Virus record (IMG/VR): IMGVR_UViG_3300002161_000006
Coordinates: 48,716-78,389 of that record
Reading direction: 5' to 3' (one strand)
Length of the DNA stretch: 29,674 bases
Origin: a virus
Made by a program: the position numbers and the translations under genes. The stretch's first letter is position 1; each line of letters begins with the position of its first letter. Below, piece by piece: positions 1 to 11,100 of the stretch. Below the pieces are notes generated by a model, which did not search any database, was not told the DNA's origin, and saw only the letters and a list, made by a program, of their open reading frames with translations.

Positions 1-2
1 AT

Positions 3-1712
3 ACCTATAGATCAGTAACTGTTGATGTGAAGGGACGGGTAACAGCAGGAACAAACCCAACAACGTTATCAGGATATGGGATTACTGACGCGCAGCCACT
101 AGATGCAGATCTGACGTCAATTGCTGGTTTGGTAGGCACCTCCGGCTTCCTAAAGAAAACTGCCGCTGATACCTGGTTACTTGATACAAACACCTATCTA
201 ACTGCAAACCAAACAATTACGCTGTCAGGTGATATTACTGGAAGTGGTACTACTGCAATAACGGCAACCCTGGCAAATAGCGGAGTAACGGCTGGTACAT
301 ACAGGTCAGTAACTGTTGATGTGAAGGGACGGGTAACAGCAGGAACAAACCCAACAACTCTTGCTGGTTATGGAATTACCGATGCTGTAGCCAAGGCTGG
401 TGATTTAATGACTGGTGCTCTTGGAATTATAGCGGGAAGTGCGGCGGCGCCTGGGCTCTACTTTAGTGGTGATGTTAATACGGGATTATTTTCACCTACA
501 GCAGAAACAGTGGCAATTACCACAAATAGTGCAGAAATTGCCAGATTTACAACAAGTGCGCTATTAGTAGGTCTAACATCAACAGTTACCGGTACTTCAG
601 CAGGCACAGCAAAGATTCAGGCAACAGGTGTATCAAATTACCTCGCGCACTATGCTGCTGACAGTGCTAATCCAGCAATTTTCACATTTGCGAAGGCAAG
701 GTCTGGGGGTGTTGCGGTAGATACTGCAAATGGTGGAATTGGTGAAATAAGATTTGACGCGTGGGACGGTTCTGCCTGGATAAGATCTGCGATGATTGCA
801 GGTGCTGTTGATGGCACTGTTTCAACTGGAAATATTCCATCGCTCATTAGATTTGCCACAATGCCTGCGGGAGGAACGCTCACTGAACGCTTTAGAATTG
901 CAAGCACAGGTGCCTGGGGCGTAAATGGTGCTAGTTATGGAAGTTCTGGTCAGGTACTAACATCTAATGGTTCAACTTCTTCACCAACTTGGCAAACACC
1001 TGTCGCAGGAACAGTAACATCAGTTGCGGCTACAGCACCAGCAGCCGGATTTACTATTTCAGGCTCCCCAATTACTTCAAGTGGCACACTTACTTTTGCA
1101 TTAGCAAATGACCTTTCGGGTGTTGAAAGTTTGTCAGGTACAGGGCTTGCAGCACGTACAGCAGTAGATACCTGGACAACACGGTCAATTACTGTATCAG
1201 GCACAGGGTTATCAATAACTGATGGAAATGCTGTAGCCGGCAACCCAACAATTACAAGTAATGCAACAAGTGCAAACACTGTATCTACTATCGTTGCACG
1301 TGATGCTTCAGGAAACTTCTCTGCTGGCACAATTACTGCAGCGCTCAGTGGAAATGCGACAACTGCTACAAGCATTTCAGACGCTCCGCAACTTTCGCAG
1401 GCAACAACGGTAACTGCTGTAAATGGTTTAACTCAGACAGCAGTATCTACTGTTGCAACTTCTGCTGCAAGAACTATAAAGTACCTTGCACAAATTCACG
1501 ATACAACGAACAGTCACTATCACGCCGTGGAAATTTTGGTTATCCACAACGGCACGACTGTTTGGAAAACAGAATATGCTGAAGTAGTCTCAAACGCTAC
1601 TTTAGGAACTTTTGATGCTGACATTTCAGGCGCAAATGTTAGGCTATTATTCACTGCAACTGCTACAACAAACAAAAATGTGACAGTATATCGCACAGTA
1701 ATCACTCCTTAA
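3..1712 (+). CDS. Tail fibre protein, 5' end missing (partial)
   Basis: The reading frame is open from the left edge, so this is the C-terminal part (about 569 residues) of a longer fibre. The first start-like codon inside the window, GTG at 27, is not the true start: it falls inside the repeat TYRSVTVDVKGRVTAGT, which recurs in full at about 300-350 in this gene and at 2150-2200 in the next. The protein is rich in Thr, Ser, Gly and Ala, with no Cys-rich or catalytic motif, as in beta-structured trimeric fibres. The last ~90 residues (from IKYLAQIHDTTNSHYHAVE to the end) form a different, compact beta domain containing HNGTTVWKTEY and LGTFDADISG, likely a tip or trimerisation domain. There is no S74 chaperone, unlike the next two genes. 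Repeat sharing shows common ancestry with the gene at 1747. Role: host attachment by the tail (family inference). Confidence 0.85.
   Translation, partial: TYRSVTVDVKGRVTAGTNPTTLSGYGITDAQPLDADLTSIAGLVGTSGFLKKTAADTWLLDTNTYLTANQTITLSGDITGSGTTAITATLANSGVTAGTYRSVTVDVKGRVTAGTNPTTLAGYGITDAVAKAGDLMTGALGIIAGSAAAPGLYFSGDVNTGLFSPTAETVAITTNSAEIARFTTSALLVGLTSTVTGTSAGTAKIQATGVSNYLAHYAADSANPAIFTFAKARSGGVAVDTANGGIGEIRFDAWDGSAWIRSAMIAGAVDGTVSTGNIPSLIRFATMPAGGTLTERFRIASTGAWGVNGASYGSSGQVLTSNGSTSSPTWQTPVAGTVTSVAATAPAAGFTISGSPITSSGTLTFALANDLSGVESLSGTGLAARTAVDTWTTRSITVSGTGLSITDGNAVAGNPTITSNATSANTVSTIVARDASGNFSAGTITAALSGNATTATSISDAPQLSQATTVTAVNGLTQTAVSTVATSAARTIKYLAQIHDTTNSHYHAVEILVIHNGTTVWKTEYAEVVSNATLGTFDADISGANVRLLFTATATTNKNVTVYRTVITP
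296..381 (+). repeat. Fibre repeat encoding TYRSVTVDVKGRVTAGTNPTTLAGYGI
   Basis: This ~85-bp unit occurs at 1-97 (truncated by the window edge), here, and at about 2148-2235 in the next gene, with a diverged copy near 3235-3310. A core of about 50 bp containing GTTGATGTGAAGGGACGGGT is nearly identical in all three closest copies. The DNA-level identity across two genes points to recombination or recent duplication of fibre segments. Confidence 0.85.
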
Positions 1713-1720
1713 TATAAAGC
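1713..1720 (+). promoter_or_regulatory. Degenerate T4-like late promoter (TATAAAGC)
   Basis: The octamer TATAAAGC matches the T4 late consensus TATAAATA at six of eight positions. It begins 34 nt before the ATG at 1747, the same spacing as the better matches at 8128, 14875 and 18203. The call rests mainly on that shared spacing. It starts one base after the stop codon of the preceding fibre gene. Confidence 0.45.
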
Positions 1721-1746
1721 CAATCTGACGGAAAGGGAAGTCAATT

Positions 1747-4700
1747 ATGGCAGTCAATCGTAAGTTTGTCGTCAAGCACGGCTTAGATGCAAACGCAATA
1801 TCAATAGATAATCTTGGCGCATTAGGCTCAACGTTTGGTTTAGCCGGTGGTCATACATTAACACTTAGTACTACTAACACAACTTCTGTTACACTGCCAA
1901 CTTCTGGGACACTAGCAACAACTGCTGATCTTGGTGGGTATCAACCACTTGATGCTGACCTAACGTCAATTGCAGGTCTTGCCGGAACGTCAGGATTTCT
2001 AAAGAAAACGGCAGCAAATTCCTGGTCTCTTGATACAAATACATATCTCACAGGCAATCAGACAATAACTTTTTCTGGCGATGCAACAGGTTCTGGCACT
2101 ACAGCAGTTGCACTTACGTTAGCCAACAGCGGTGTGACTGCTAGTACATACAAATCGGTGACGGTTGATGTGAAGGGACGGGTAACGGCAGGAACAAACC
2201 CAACAACTCTTGCTGGTTATGGAATTTCCGATGCACAGCCACTAGATGCAGACCTTACAGCGATTGCTGGTCTTGCAGGCACATCTGGATTTCTAAAGAA
2301 AACGGCAGCAGATGCCTGGGTGCTTGACACAAACACATATCTAACTGCAAACCAAAGCATCACTATTTCGGGTGATGTAAGTGGAACAGGAACTACCGCC
2401 ATAACGACAACACTGGCAAATAGCGGAGTATCTGCTGCTTCATATGGTTCTGCTTCTCAGGTTGCAACATTCACCGTAGATGCAAAGGGCAGGCTAACAA
2501 CTGCTGCTAGTACCTCTATTGCAATTACAACTTCACAAGTAACCTCTGGAACATTTGCAGATGCACGAATTGCTGCTTCAAATGTAACTCAGCACCAAGC
2601 GTCACTTTCAATTGCAGAAACGCAGATCACAGATGGAACACTTCTTGCACGATTAGGTTCAAATGAAACTGTGACAGGAACTTGGTCATTCAGTAATCCA
2701 GTTTCTGGTGCTACACCTACAACAGACAGTCACTTAGCAACCAAGCAGTATGTAGATAATCTATCAACTGGCTTGGATATGAAGCAGTCAGTTCGTGCTG
2801 CTACTACTGGTCCAATTACACTCAGCGGAACACAGACTATCGATGGAGTTGCAGTTGTTGCTGGTGATAGAGTACTTGTAAAGGACCAAGGCACTGCTTC
2901 TCAGAATGGTATTTATGTTGTTGCTGCAGGCGCTTGGTCACGTTCAACTGATACAGATGGAAATCCAGCAGCAGAGGTAACTTCTGGGCTTTATACATTT
3001 GTTACTGAAGGCACAGTAAATGCAGACACTGGCTGGGTTCTTGCAACAAATGACCCAATAACGCTGAACACAACTGGCCTAACATTTGTTCAATTCACTG
3101 GTCTTGGTCAAATAACTGCAGGCGACGGTCTAACAAAAACTGGATCTACTCTAAATGTTGTAACGGCATCTGCAGCAAGAATTGTTGTCAATCCTGACAG
3201 CATTGATCTTGCAACTGCTGGAACTGCTGGAACATATCGTTCAGTAACAACAGATGCATATGGGCGTGTGACTGCTGGTACTAACCCAACAACTCTATCC
3301 GGTTATGCAATTTCTGATGCCCAGCCTCTCGATGCTGACTTAACAGCACTTGCTGCTCTATCTGGCACAGGCTTTGCTGTAAGAACTGCTGCAAATACTT
3401 GGGCACAAAGAGATATTGCAGTTTCGGGTAACGGTCTTTCTATCACGAATGGCACAGGCATTTCTGGAAATCCAACAGTTACCAGCAATGCAACGAACGC
3501 AAACACCGCATCAACTATTGTTTTTAGAGATGCTTCTGGCAATTTTTCTGCTGGTACGATCACCGCGTCTTTAAGTGGTAATGCTACAACAGCAACAACG
3601 GCAACTGTAGCAAACTCAATTTCTGTTCCTGATACAAGAAACGTCACAACAACCCCAGAAACAATAAATCAAAGTGTTGTTTTTGATTTTAAGGCAAACA
3701 CCAGCAATGCGCTGTCTGATGGTGGAACATACCACGGGCTAATGACATTTAGACAGTGGGGTAGCACTACTGACTGGTCTGGAGGTAGAAGTCACCAGTT
3801 AGGATTTACTGACAATGATAATGTGTGGCATCGAAGTGGCACTTCAACTACCTGGGGAACTTGGTATAAACTATGGCACTCTGGAAATGATGGAAGTGGT
3901 AGTGGTCTTGATGCTGACCTACTTGATGGGCTTGAACTTCATACTGGAAGAAATAATGAAGTCAATAAAGTTGTAAGAACAGATGCAAGCGGTTATCTCC
4001 AAACAGGTTGGATTAACACCACCAGCGGTGATAATGGCACAACAGCAATTGACCGTGTTTATGCCTCAAGTGATGGCTACATTAGGTACTATACTCCAAC
4101 AAACTTTAGAACTGTTCTAGATGTTCCAACGCGCACGGGCGGAAGTGCTTCTGGTACTTGGTCAATCAGTGTTACTGGGAATGCAGGCACAGCAACAACT
4201 CTGCAAACAGCAAGAACCATTAATGGCATTTCATTCAATGGTTCCGCAGATGTTGTAGTACCTTCAGACTGGCTGCACAGCGGAAGAGACTTTCCACTTG
4301 GCACTTTAGTTCAAACAACAATTGACTATTCTGTAACAAATGGCGATCCTTGGGTTCTTGAGATCCGTGGTAACGCGTATGGTTCAATTGTACCATTTGA
4401 AATTCAGTACCAGGGGTACATCTACTCAGATACGATCATAAATCACGGTGGATATTCAGTCGGTACCACGCTAACAGGACTAGTTGTCTTCAACTATGGT
4501 GGAAAACTGTGCTTCTGGTGGCCAAATCAGTCATACTGGCACGGGTACAATGTTCGTGTTTATACGACATACAGCGGGTATAAACCAAATACTGTTACGA
4601 CCATAACGAATGAAGCGAAGCCTGTAAGCATAACAAAGGAAGTTGCTCTTTCATCTGGAATTAGACAGGTACTGCGCTCTGACAACTACAACTCGTATGC

Positions 4701-7700
4701 ACCTACTCTAACTGGTACAGGCGCATCAGGAACGTGGGGCATCAGTATTTCTGGAAATGCTGCGACTGCAACAACGTTACAGACAGCAAGAACCATCAAT
4801 GGAACATCATTCAACGGTTCAGCCAATATTACGATTACGGCAAATACACCCAACTCGCTGACCTTCAATAATGGTGGTGCTGGTGGTGCATCTGGATCTA
4901 CCTTCAACGGTGGCTCAGCACTTACCGTTTCCTACAATACAGTCGGTGCTCCATCTACAACAGGCACTAATGCATCTGGTACGTGGGGAATTAACATTAC
5001 TGGAAATGCTGCGACAGCATCTGCATCTTCTACATCAAACACTATGCGTGTTGCAGATGGAACAGGATGGTTAGGTGCTGGTTCAAGCATTTCTACATCT
5101 GGCGGTAGAGCAGTTGATCTTGCGCCAAATACATTTTCAAATGGCATATTCTTTGAATTTAAAAACAGCGGCTCTTTTTCAGGTCTCGGAAACTATGCTG
5201 GTCTAATCACGATAGCGCCTTGGTTAGGAACTACTGCATCGACTGGAGATCCAAACTATCAACTTATATTTTCGCCTGCTGCTGTTAATAGTACCTCTGC
5301 ACCCACAGTTCGAGTTCGTGCTGGTATTGATACTGCCTGGGGTTCTTGGTCAACTCTACTTCATAGTTCAAACTACAACTCATATGCACCCACTCTAACT
5401 GGTGGAGGTGCTTCAGGTACGTGGGGTATCAACATTACTGGTGATGCAGGCACTGTAGATGGCTTTAGTGCACAAATAGCGCAGGCTGCGGGTACAATCC
5501 CAGTGCGTGATGGTTCTGGATATACCTACTTCAACTACATTAACTCAAATACTGGTAATGCTGAAAATCCAACAGTTAGCCAGGTAATTGTCACAAATGG
5601 TTCAGACGGCTTCTATAGAAAAGCGTCAATTGCCCATCTTACATCATCACTGTCTGGAACTGCCTCAAGTTTAACGGCTGGTGCTGTTACAGGCATAACT
5701 AATGGCACATACACTGGCGACTTAAATGCGCTCACAACATCAGGTTTTTACCGTATTAACAATGGGCAGGCAAATTCTCCAAGTGATTATGCTCAGGTAC
5801 TGGTAATTCACGGTTCCTCTGATACAATCACACAAATTGCTGGAGCATATTCAACTGGTACGCTTTTAACACGGTCTGGAAATCCATCAAACGTTGGTGG
5901 CGGTGGAGCGTGGTCTGCATGGCGAACTGTTCTCGCTGACCATAACTACAATACATATGCACCTACTCTAACCGGTACAGGTGCTTCTGGTACCTGGTCA
6001 ATCAACGTAACTGGTAATGCAGGTACAGCAACAACGTTGCAAACTGCACGCACAATAAATGGTGTTTCATTTAACGGTTCTGCCAATATTACGATTACCG
6101 CAAATACACCAAGTTCGTTGACCTTCAATAATGGTGGATCTGGTGGCGCATCTGGATCTACCTTCAACGGAGGCTCAGCCCTTACTGTTTCATATAACAC
6201 AGTCGGTGCTCCATCTACAACTGGCACGAATGCATCTGGTACTTGGGGCATCAATATTACTGGTGATGCAGGCACAGTAGATGGGTTCTCAGCATCGCAA
6301 TCGATAACCGCGAACCACATTGTCGTTCGCGATGTAAACGGGTATATCTTCGGTAACTACATCAATATGACCGATGAAGGTACGTCTGGTACAGCAGGTA
6401 CGATCACTGGCATCATTGCAAAGCGTGGCGACAACTACTATCGGAACACAAACGCTGCTTCAGTTGCAGCGTTCATCTCTGGACAAAACTTTAACACTAC
6501 AGGAAATGCTGCGACAGCAACTAATGCAACGAATGCAACGAATGCAACGAATGCAACGAATGCAACTGTCGGGCTAGCAACAAGCCGCTCAGGGAACTGG
6601 AATACTGACTTCTCTGCAACTACTTCAAATACACAGAACTGGGGTGAAACGAGTAGTGGTGGACCATCGGGTTCATGGTACTTCCAAGAGAATATGCGTC
6701 ACTCAAACAGCTCTAACGTTTGGGGTCGTCAAAACGCTTGGGGCTGGGAAGATAACGCAAACGAACTGTACTCTCGGAATGTCTCGGGTGGCACGTGGAG
6801 TAGTTGGGTTCGGTTCTTGAACTCTGCGAACTACAACTCATATGCACCCACTCTAACAGGAACTGGTGCTTCTGGTACATGGGGTATCAGCATTACAGGT
6901 AGGGCATATCCACGCCGCTCTGATGGTGGTGATCTAAACTTCTTCTGGAGTGGTCAGAGCGGACAACCAACTTGGCTGTGGGGTGGTACAGATGGTACTA
7001 ATATGTACGTCTATAACCCATCAAACTTTAGTGTAAATTATGCAACATCGGCAGGGTCAGTTGGCAGCAGCATTACCTTCAACAACGGTGGAGGTGGAGG
7101 TGGATCAGGTTCTACCTACAACGGTGGCTCAGCACTTACCGTTTCCTACAATACAGTTGGTGCACCATCTACAACTGGCACGAATGCATCTGGTACTTGG
7201 GGCATCAATATTACTGGAAATGCTGCTACTTCAAGCAATACTTCTAGCATCTCAAGCGCTGTAGGTGGCGGATATACCTGGACAGGGCTTCAGCAGTTTA
7301 GAAGTAGTGCTGCAGTAGGAACTGCAGGGAGGTCAGGTGCATTTGAAGCGTTTACGCCAGGTAATGCAAGTGATGCTGCAACTATGTCATTCCACCGTGC
7401 TGGTTATTACGCCATAAATATGGGTCTTGACAGCGATAACGTATTCAGGCTAGGTGGTTGGTCTGATGGTGGTAGTACCTACCGCCTTGCTGTCTCTTCT
7501 ACTACTCTATCAGCACACAGATACGGTGGATTGTCAGTTTCTGGATCTTCCTACGGATCAATAAGAGTCGATGGTACTACAAACAGTTACGCGGGCACCT
7601 ACTACGCAGATGCTTCCGGTTCTGTTGGTGGTATGTTTGATACCTCCGGAAACGGTGGTGACTATGATTCTACAACTGGGTGGCACTTCTACTGGAACCG

Positions 7701-8112
7701 TAGTACTACCTGTCTAGGTATCGGAGGTTCATCTACTGCTTCTGGTTATAAGGCGTACATCAATGGAGCCCTGTATGCAACTGGGGATATTACTGCTTTC
7801 TCTGATCAAAGAATTAAGACAGATATTTCTGTAATTCCAAATGCCCTTGAAAAAGTCGAAGCTCTGCGTGGTGTTACCTATACAAGAACTGACAATGGTG
7901 ATCTAGAAAGTGGAAAGCGATCCACTGGTGTTATTGCTCAGGAGGTGGAAAAGGTGCTTCCAGAAGCCGTCGTTCGGGATAAGGAAGACCCAGAAAATGG
8001 AATAATGGGTGTAAATTATGGAAATATGGTAGGTCTTCTCATTGAAGCCGTAAAGGAACTAAGCGCTAAGGTAAAGCACCTGGAGCAAAAATTAGAGAAA
8101 TATGAGGGCTAA
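1747..8112 (+). CDS. Giant tail fibre protein (2121 aa) with C-terminal S74 chaperone
   Basis: Predicted long, trimeric beta-structured fibre. The start is supported by GGAAAGGGAAG 8-18 nt upstream. The N-terminus (MAVNRKFVVKHGLDAN) resembles the baseplate-proximal ends of aquatic phage fibres. Residues ~331-480 hold the widespread fibre module with KQYVDNLSTGLDMKQSVRAA and VAGDRVLVKDQ; a GLDADLLDGLELH motif follows near residue 720. Residues ~980-1830 contain several copies of a ~105-residue module (NYNSYAPTLTGTGASGTW, QTARTING, FNNGG, NTVGAPSTTGTNASGTW). The C-terminal ~100 residues are a peptidase S74 (endosialidase-type) intramolecular chaperone: AFSDQRIK supplies the Ser2019/Lys2024 pair, followed by STGVIAQEVEKVLPEAV, NYGNMVGLLIEAVKEL and a coiled coil. 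In characterised members this domain drives trimer folding and then cleaves itself off just before that serine. Mature fibre would thus end near residue 2018. Confidence 0.93.
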   Translation: MAVNRKFVVKHGLDANAISIDNLGALGSTFGLAGGHTLTLSTTNTTSVTLPTSGTLATTADLGGYQPLDADLTSIAGLAGTSGFLKKTAANSWSLDTNTYLTGNQTITFSGDATGSGTTAVALTLANSGVTASTYKSVTVDVKGRVTAGTNPTTLAGYGISDAQPLDADLTAIAGLAGTSGFLKKTAADAWVLDTNTYLTANQSITISGDVSGTGTTAITTTLANSGVSAASYGSASQVATFTVDAKGRLTTAASTSIAITTSQVTSGTFADARIAASNVTQHQASLSIAETQITDGTLLARLGSNETVTGTWSFSNPVSGATPTTDSHLATKQYVDNLSTGLDMKQSVRAATTGPITLSGTQTIDGVAVVAGDRVLVKDQGTASQNGIYVVAAGAWSRSTDTDGNPAAEVTSGLYTFVTEGTVNADTGWVLATNDPITLNTTGLTFVQFTGLGQITAGDGLTKTGSTLNVVTASAARIVVNPDSIDLATAGTAGTYRSVTTDAYGRVTAGTNPTTLSGYAISDAQPLDADLTALAALSGTGFAVRTAANTWAQRDIAVSGNGLSITNGTGISGNPTVTSNATNANTASTIVFRDASGNFSAGTITASLSGNATTATTATVANSISVPDTRNVTTTPETINQSVVFDFKANTSNALSDGGTYHGLMTFRQWGSTTDWSGGRSHQLGFTDNDNVWHRSGTSTTWGTWYKLWHSGNDGSGSGLDADLLDGLELHTGRNNEVNKVVRTDASGYLQTGWINTTSGDNGTTAIDRVYASSDGYIRYYTPTNFRTVLDVPTRTGGSASGTWSISVTGNAGTATTLQTARTINGISFNGSADVVVPSDWLHSGRDFPLGTLVQTTIDYSVTNGDPWVLEIRGNAYGSIVPFEIQYQGYIYSDTIINHGGYSVGTTLTGLVVFNYGGKLCFWWPNQSYWHGYNVRVYTTYSGYKPNTVTTITNEAKPVSITKEVALSSGIRQVLRSDNYNSYAPTLTGTGASGTWGISISGNAATATTLQTARTINGTSFNGSANITITANTPNSLTFNNGGAGGASGSTFNGGSALTVSYNTVGAPSTTGTNASGTWGINITGNAATASASSTSNTMRVADGTGWLGAGSSISTSGGRAVDLAPNTFSNGIFFEFKNSGSFSGLGNYAGLITIAPWLGTTASTGDPNYQLIFSPAAVNSTSAPTVRVRAGIDTAWGSWSTLLHSSNYNSYAPTLTGGGASGTWGINITGDAGTVDGFSAQIAQAAGTIPVRDGSGYTYFNYINSNTGNAENPTVSQVIVTNGSDGFYRKASIAHLTSSLSGTASSLTAGAVTGITNGTYTGDLNALTTSGFYRINNGQANSPSDYAQVLVIHGSSDTITQIAGAYSTGTLLTRSGNPSNVGGGGAWSAWRTVLADHNYNTYAPTLTGTGASGTWSINVTGNAGTATTLQTARTINGVSFNGSANITITANTPSSLTFNNGGSGGASGSTFNGGSALTVSYNTVGAPSTTGTNASGTWGINITGDAGTVDGFSASQSITANHIVVRDVNGYIFGNYINMTDEGTSGTAGTITGIIAKRGDNYYRNTNAASVAAFISGQNFNTTGNAATATNATNATNATNATNATVGLATSRSGNWNTDFSATTSNTQNWGETSSGGPSGSWYFQENMRHSNSSNVWGRQNAWGWEDNANELYSRNVSGGTWSSWVRFLNSANYNSYAPTLTGTGASGTWGISITGRAYPRRSDGGDLNFFWSGQSGQPTWLWGGTDGTNMYVYNPSNFSVNYATSAGSVGSSITFNNGGGGGGSGSTYNGGSALTVSYNTVGAPSTTGTNASGTWGINITGNAATSSNTSSISSAVGGGYTWTGLQQFRSSAAVGTAGRSGAFEAFTPGNASDAATMSFHRAGYYAINMGLDSDNVFRLGGWSDGGSTYRLAVSSTTLSAHRYGGLSVSGSSYGSIRVDGTTNSYAGTYYADASGSVGGMFDTSGNGGDYDSTTGWHFYWNRSTTCLGIGGSSTASGYKAYINGALYATGDITAFSDQRIKTDISVIPNALEKVEALRGVTYTRTDNGDLESGKRSTGVIAQEVEKVLPEAVVRDKEDPENGIMGVNYGNMVGLLIEAVKELSAKVKHLEQKLEKYEG
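4684..5006 (+). repeat. Fibre module repeat, copy A
   Basis: A ~320-bp unit beginning AACTACAACTCGTATGCACC encodes the NYNSYAPTLTGTGASGTW...GAPSTTGTNASGTWGINITGNA module. Closely similar full copies occur at about 5944-6270 in the same gene and 12806-13125 in the next gene, with partial copies near 5370, 6830 and 7066-7225. Confidence 0.85.
5944..6270 (+). repeat. Fibre module repeat, copy B
   Basis: Second near-full copy of the unit at 4684, 1260 bp downstream in the same frame. Similarity is evident at DNA level over long stretches (for example the segment around TTCAATAATGGTGG and GGTGCTCCATCTACAAC), so it is recent enough to support homologous recombination between copies. Confidence 0.85.
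6523..6567 (+). repeat. Five 9-bp tandem repeats (AATGCAACG) in the fibre gene
   Basis: Four perfect units and a fifth ending in AACT lie head to tail and encode a run of Asn-Ala-Thr. As the unit is three codons, gain or loss of copies by slippage would keep the frame and only change linker length. Located between module copies of the 2121-aa fibre. Confidence 0.9.
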
Positions 8113-8127
8113 ACAATAGGGCGCTTG

Positions 8128-8135
8128 AATAAATA
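8128..8135 (+). promoter_or_regulatory. T4-like late promoter (AATAAATA)
   Basis: AATAAATA differs from the T4 late consensus TATAAATA only at the first base and begins 34 nt before the ATG at 8162. It lies in the 49-bp gap after the preceding fibre gene. Transcription would depend on a phage late sigma-like factor (T4 gp55 type) if the phage follows the T4 scheme. Confidence 0.6.
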
Positions 8136-8161
8136 CATATGTCACTCTTTAGAGACCTACT

Positions 8162-11100
8162 ATGCTAATTGATCGTCCACAGATAACTGAAACGTCATTC
8201 ATTGAGAATGCTGTTGTTGCAAGCGGTGCAACAAATCCAGCAAACCCAGATATAGGTGAATTATTTTATAACACTACAGATCAGAAACTAATGGTCTATA
8301 GCGGTACTAGTTGGGTTGAAGCAGGCTCAACTGGAATTGCAGCACACGAGGCAAACGCGGCACTTCACCTGACATCTTCTCAAAATACGCTGCTAGATAA
8401 TTTAACAGCATCTGCTGCTGAGTTAAATTATATGGTTGGGGTAACCAGCAGCGTTCAAACTCAAATTGATACAACAAACATAAATTTAGCCAATGAAGTA
8501 ACGCGCGCAACTACTGCTGAAAATAGTCTTCAACTTCAGATTACAAATAATGGAAGCAGTTTTACAACACATATTGGAGATGCATCTCTTCACCTGACAT
8601 CTTCTCAAAATACGCTGCTAGATAATTTAACAGCATCTGCTACTGAGTTAAATTATATGGTTGGTGTAACCAGCAGCGTTCAAACTCAGATCAATTCAGC
8701 AAATACAAATCTAACAAACCACGCTGGCGATGCTTCTCTTCACCTAACATCTGGGCAAAACACCCTCTTAGATGGAATTACCGTAAGTTCTGGAGAAGTA
8801 AATCAACTTGCAGGAATTTCACAGACAACAACCATTCAAAATCAACTAAATGCTCGCCTGAAGTTGGATGGTACTACCACAATGACAGGCAACCTTGCAA
8901 TGGGGTCAAACCGGATTACCGGGCTTGGTGCTCCAGTGGATGCTACTGATGCGGTCAATAAGGACTATGTCGATAACACCGTACAAGGTCTATCTTGGAA
9001 ACAAGCAGTTGTTGTTGCAACTGTTGCCGATATAACACTAAGTGGGCTACAGACAATTGAAGGAGTTACTCTTGCAACAAATGACCGTGTTCTAGTAAAG
9101 GGTCAAACTAATCTATCAGAAAACGGAATTTGGCTTGCATCATCTGGGGCATGGACAAGGGCAAGTGATGCAAATACTTCTGCTGAACTTGATGGTGCTG
9201 CAGTATTTGTGCAAAGAGGCGCTACTGTTGCAGATAGCGCTTGGGTGCAGGTAAATGAGATTGCAACTCTTGGAATTAGTTCAATTGTGTGGTCAAGGTT
9301 TGCTGCTTCAGGTGGTCTAAATGCAGGAAACGGTATTGATGTTACTGGTGCAGTCATATCAGTAAAAAATGGAAATGGACTAGCATTCTCTGGGTCAAGC
9401 CTTGTTGTCAATACAACTTCTGACTTGACATTTAGCGGTACGCAATTAGCACTTCCAAATACTGGTGTTACTGCTGGAACATACGGTTCATCAACAAGTA
9501 TACCATCATTTACTGTAGATGCAAAAGGACGAATTACAAGTGCATCTACAACATCTGCAGTTGGTACATTCCAAGCCGCAGATGCTGACCTAGATGCGCT
9601 GGCTGCACTTTCAACAACTGGCATCATTGTTAAAACGGGGGCTGGTACAGCAGCAACACGCACTCTTGAGGTTGATACAAACACTGGTCTGTCTATACTT
9701 TATGCAGATGGAACTGCAGGAAATCCAAAGATTGCAACAAATGCCACGTCAAGTAACGTGTCAAGTACTATTGTTGCAAGAGATGCAGCAGGCAATTTTT
9801 CTGCAGGAACAATTACTGCAAGTTTATCTGGAACTGCAACTAATGCAACATATGCAACATCGGCTGGAAGTGCAGCAACTGCAACGGATGCAACTAATGC
9901 ATCATACGCAACAACGGCTGGAACTGCAACTAATGCAACATATGCAACATCGGCTGGAAGTGCAGCAACTGCAACGGATGCAACTAATGCAGCAAATGTT
10001 CCATGGACTGGAGTATCAGGTAAGCCAACAACGATTGCTGGATATGGCTTAACAGACGCGGCGTCAATTTCACTGATGAATTCATCAGATTATCTTAACT
10101 TACCACCACTTGCCGGTGTATTGCGCGATAATAATGTACCACTGTACTCAGATTTTAAATTCTCACAGGGCAGTTGGAATACATCAACTTTCACGTGGGT
10201 AGATAGCGAAGGTAAACAAGTTAAGTACTACAGTACTACATCGCCGCTCAGTTACAGCAACATGTTCCGTGCATATAGGTATTCTGATTCTGATTCTTGG
10301 ATATTTGACAATGAACCTGTGACAGTTGGATTTGCACTAGGCACGGAAAAAGTAGGTCGCATTCTGAACATGGGCACAAACTATGCTGTTGTTCAGTTGT
10401 TTACTGTTGCACTACCAGAAGCATTAACTCGAACTGTGATTGTAACAACCGGCGGCTCATCTGATTCTGCGGACTGGACAATACTTGCTGATGTATCATC
10501 TATTAACTCATCTCGCAACAGAGCCAATTATCTAGTAGTACCAACTGCATCTGGCACACGCATCCTAGTTGTTTATACTGTATCTGAAGATGTTTATCTT
10601 ACAGTGTATGATACGTCATTGAATGTTCTTAGAACACAGTTGCTTTACGAAGCACTTGTGATGATGAATACAACAGATACACTAGGCCAAGGTCGAGTTG
10701 CTCCAGCAGCAAATGCTGTTAGTCTGTTTAATTATTCTGGTGCAGGGTGTACATATCCAAGTACATGGGATCCGTTCAATCAAAAATTCCATATGCACTG
10801 CTCATCATATTACGTATGGACTAGTGCAACAGGTACAGCGAATGGTCAGGGCTTTGGGGTATCTATATCATGGTCAATTCCAAAAACTTGGATTGAATCT
10901 GGAGTTGGAACACCAACAAATTTAATACCAATTAAATCAGGATCATACAGATATAATCTTTTACCAGATAGCACGTGGGGCACGCAGACCGGCGGTATGT
11001 CAAATTCTTGGACTGGCGGTCAAAACGTTTCACTTATAACCGATGAATATTCTGGTCAGATAATTGCTACATCAAAGGGGTCATTTGACTCATCAAGCAC

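Noticed and set aside
27-29. GTG at 27 as the start of the first fibre gene
   Set aside because: The codon is the Val inside a repeat (SVTVDVKGRV) that occurs in full elsewhere, and the frame is open to the window edge, so the gene begins outside.
6523-6567. CRISPR-like or phase-variation repeat
   Set aside because: Nine-base coding units without spacers; length change is always in frame, so no on-off switching is expected.
9594-10052. Gln/Met/Leu-rich plus-strand ORF inside the 1909-aa fibre
   Set aside because: Out-of-frame shadow of the Ala/Thr repeat region; composition follows from the repeat.
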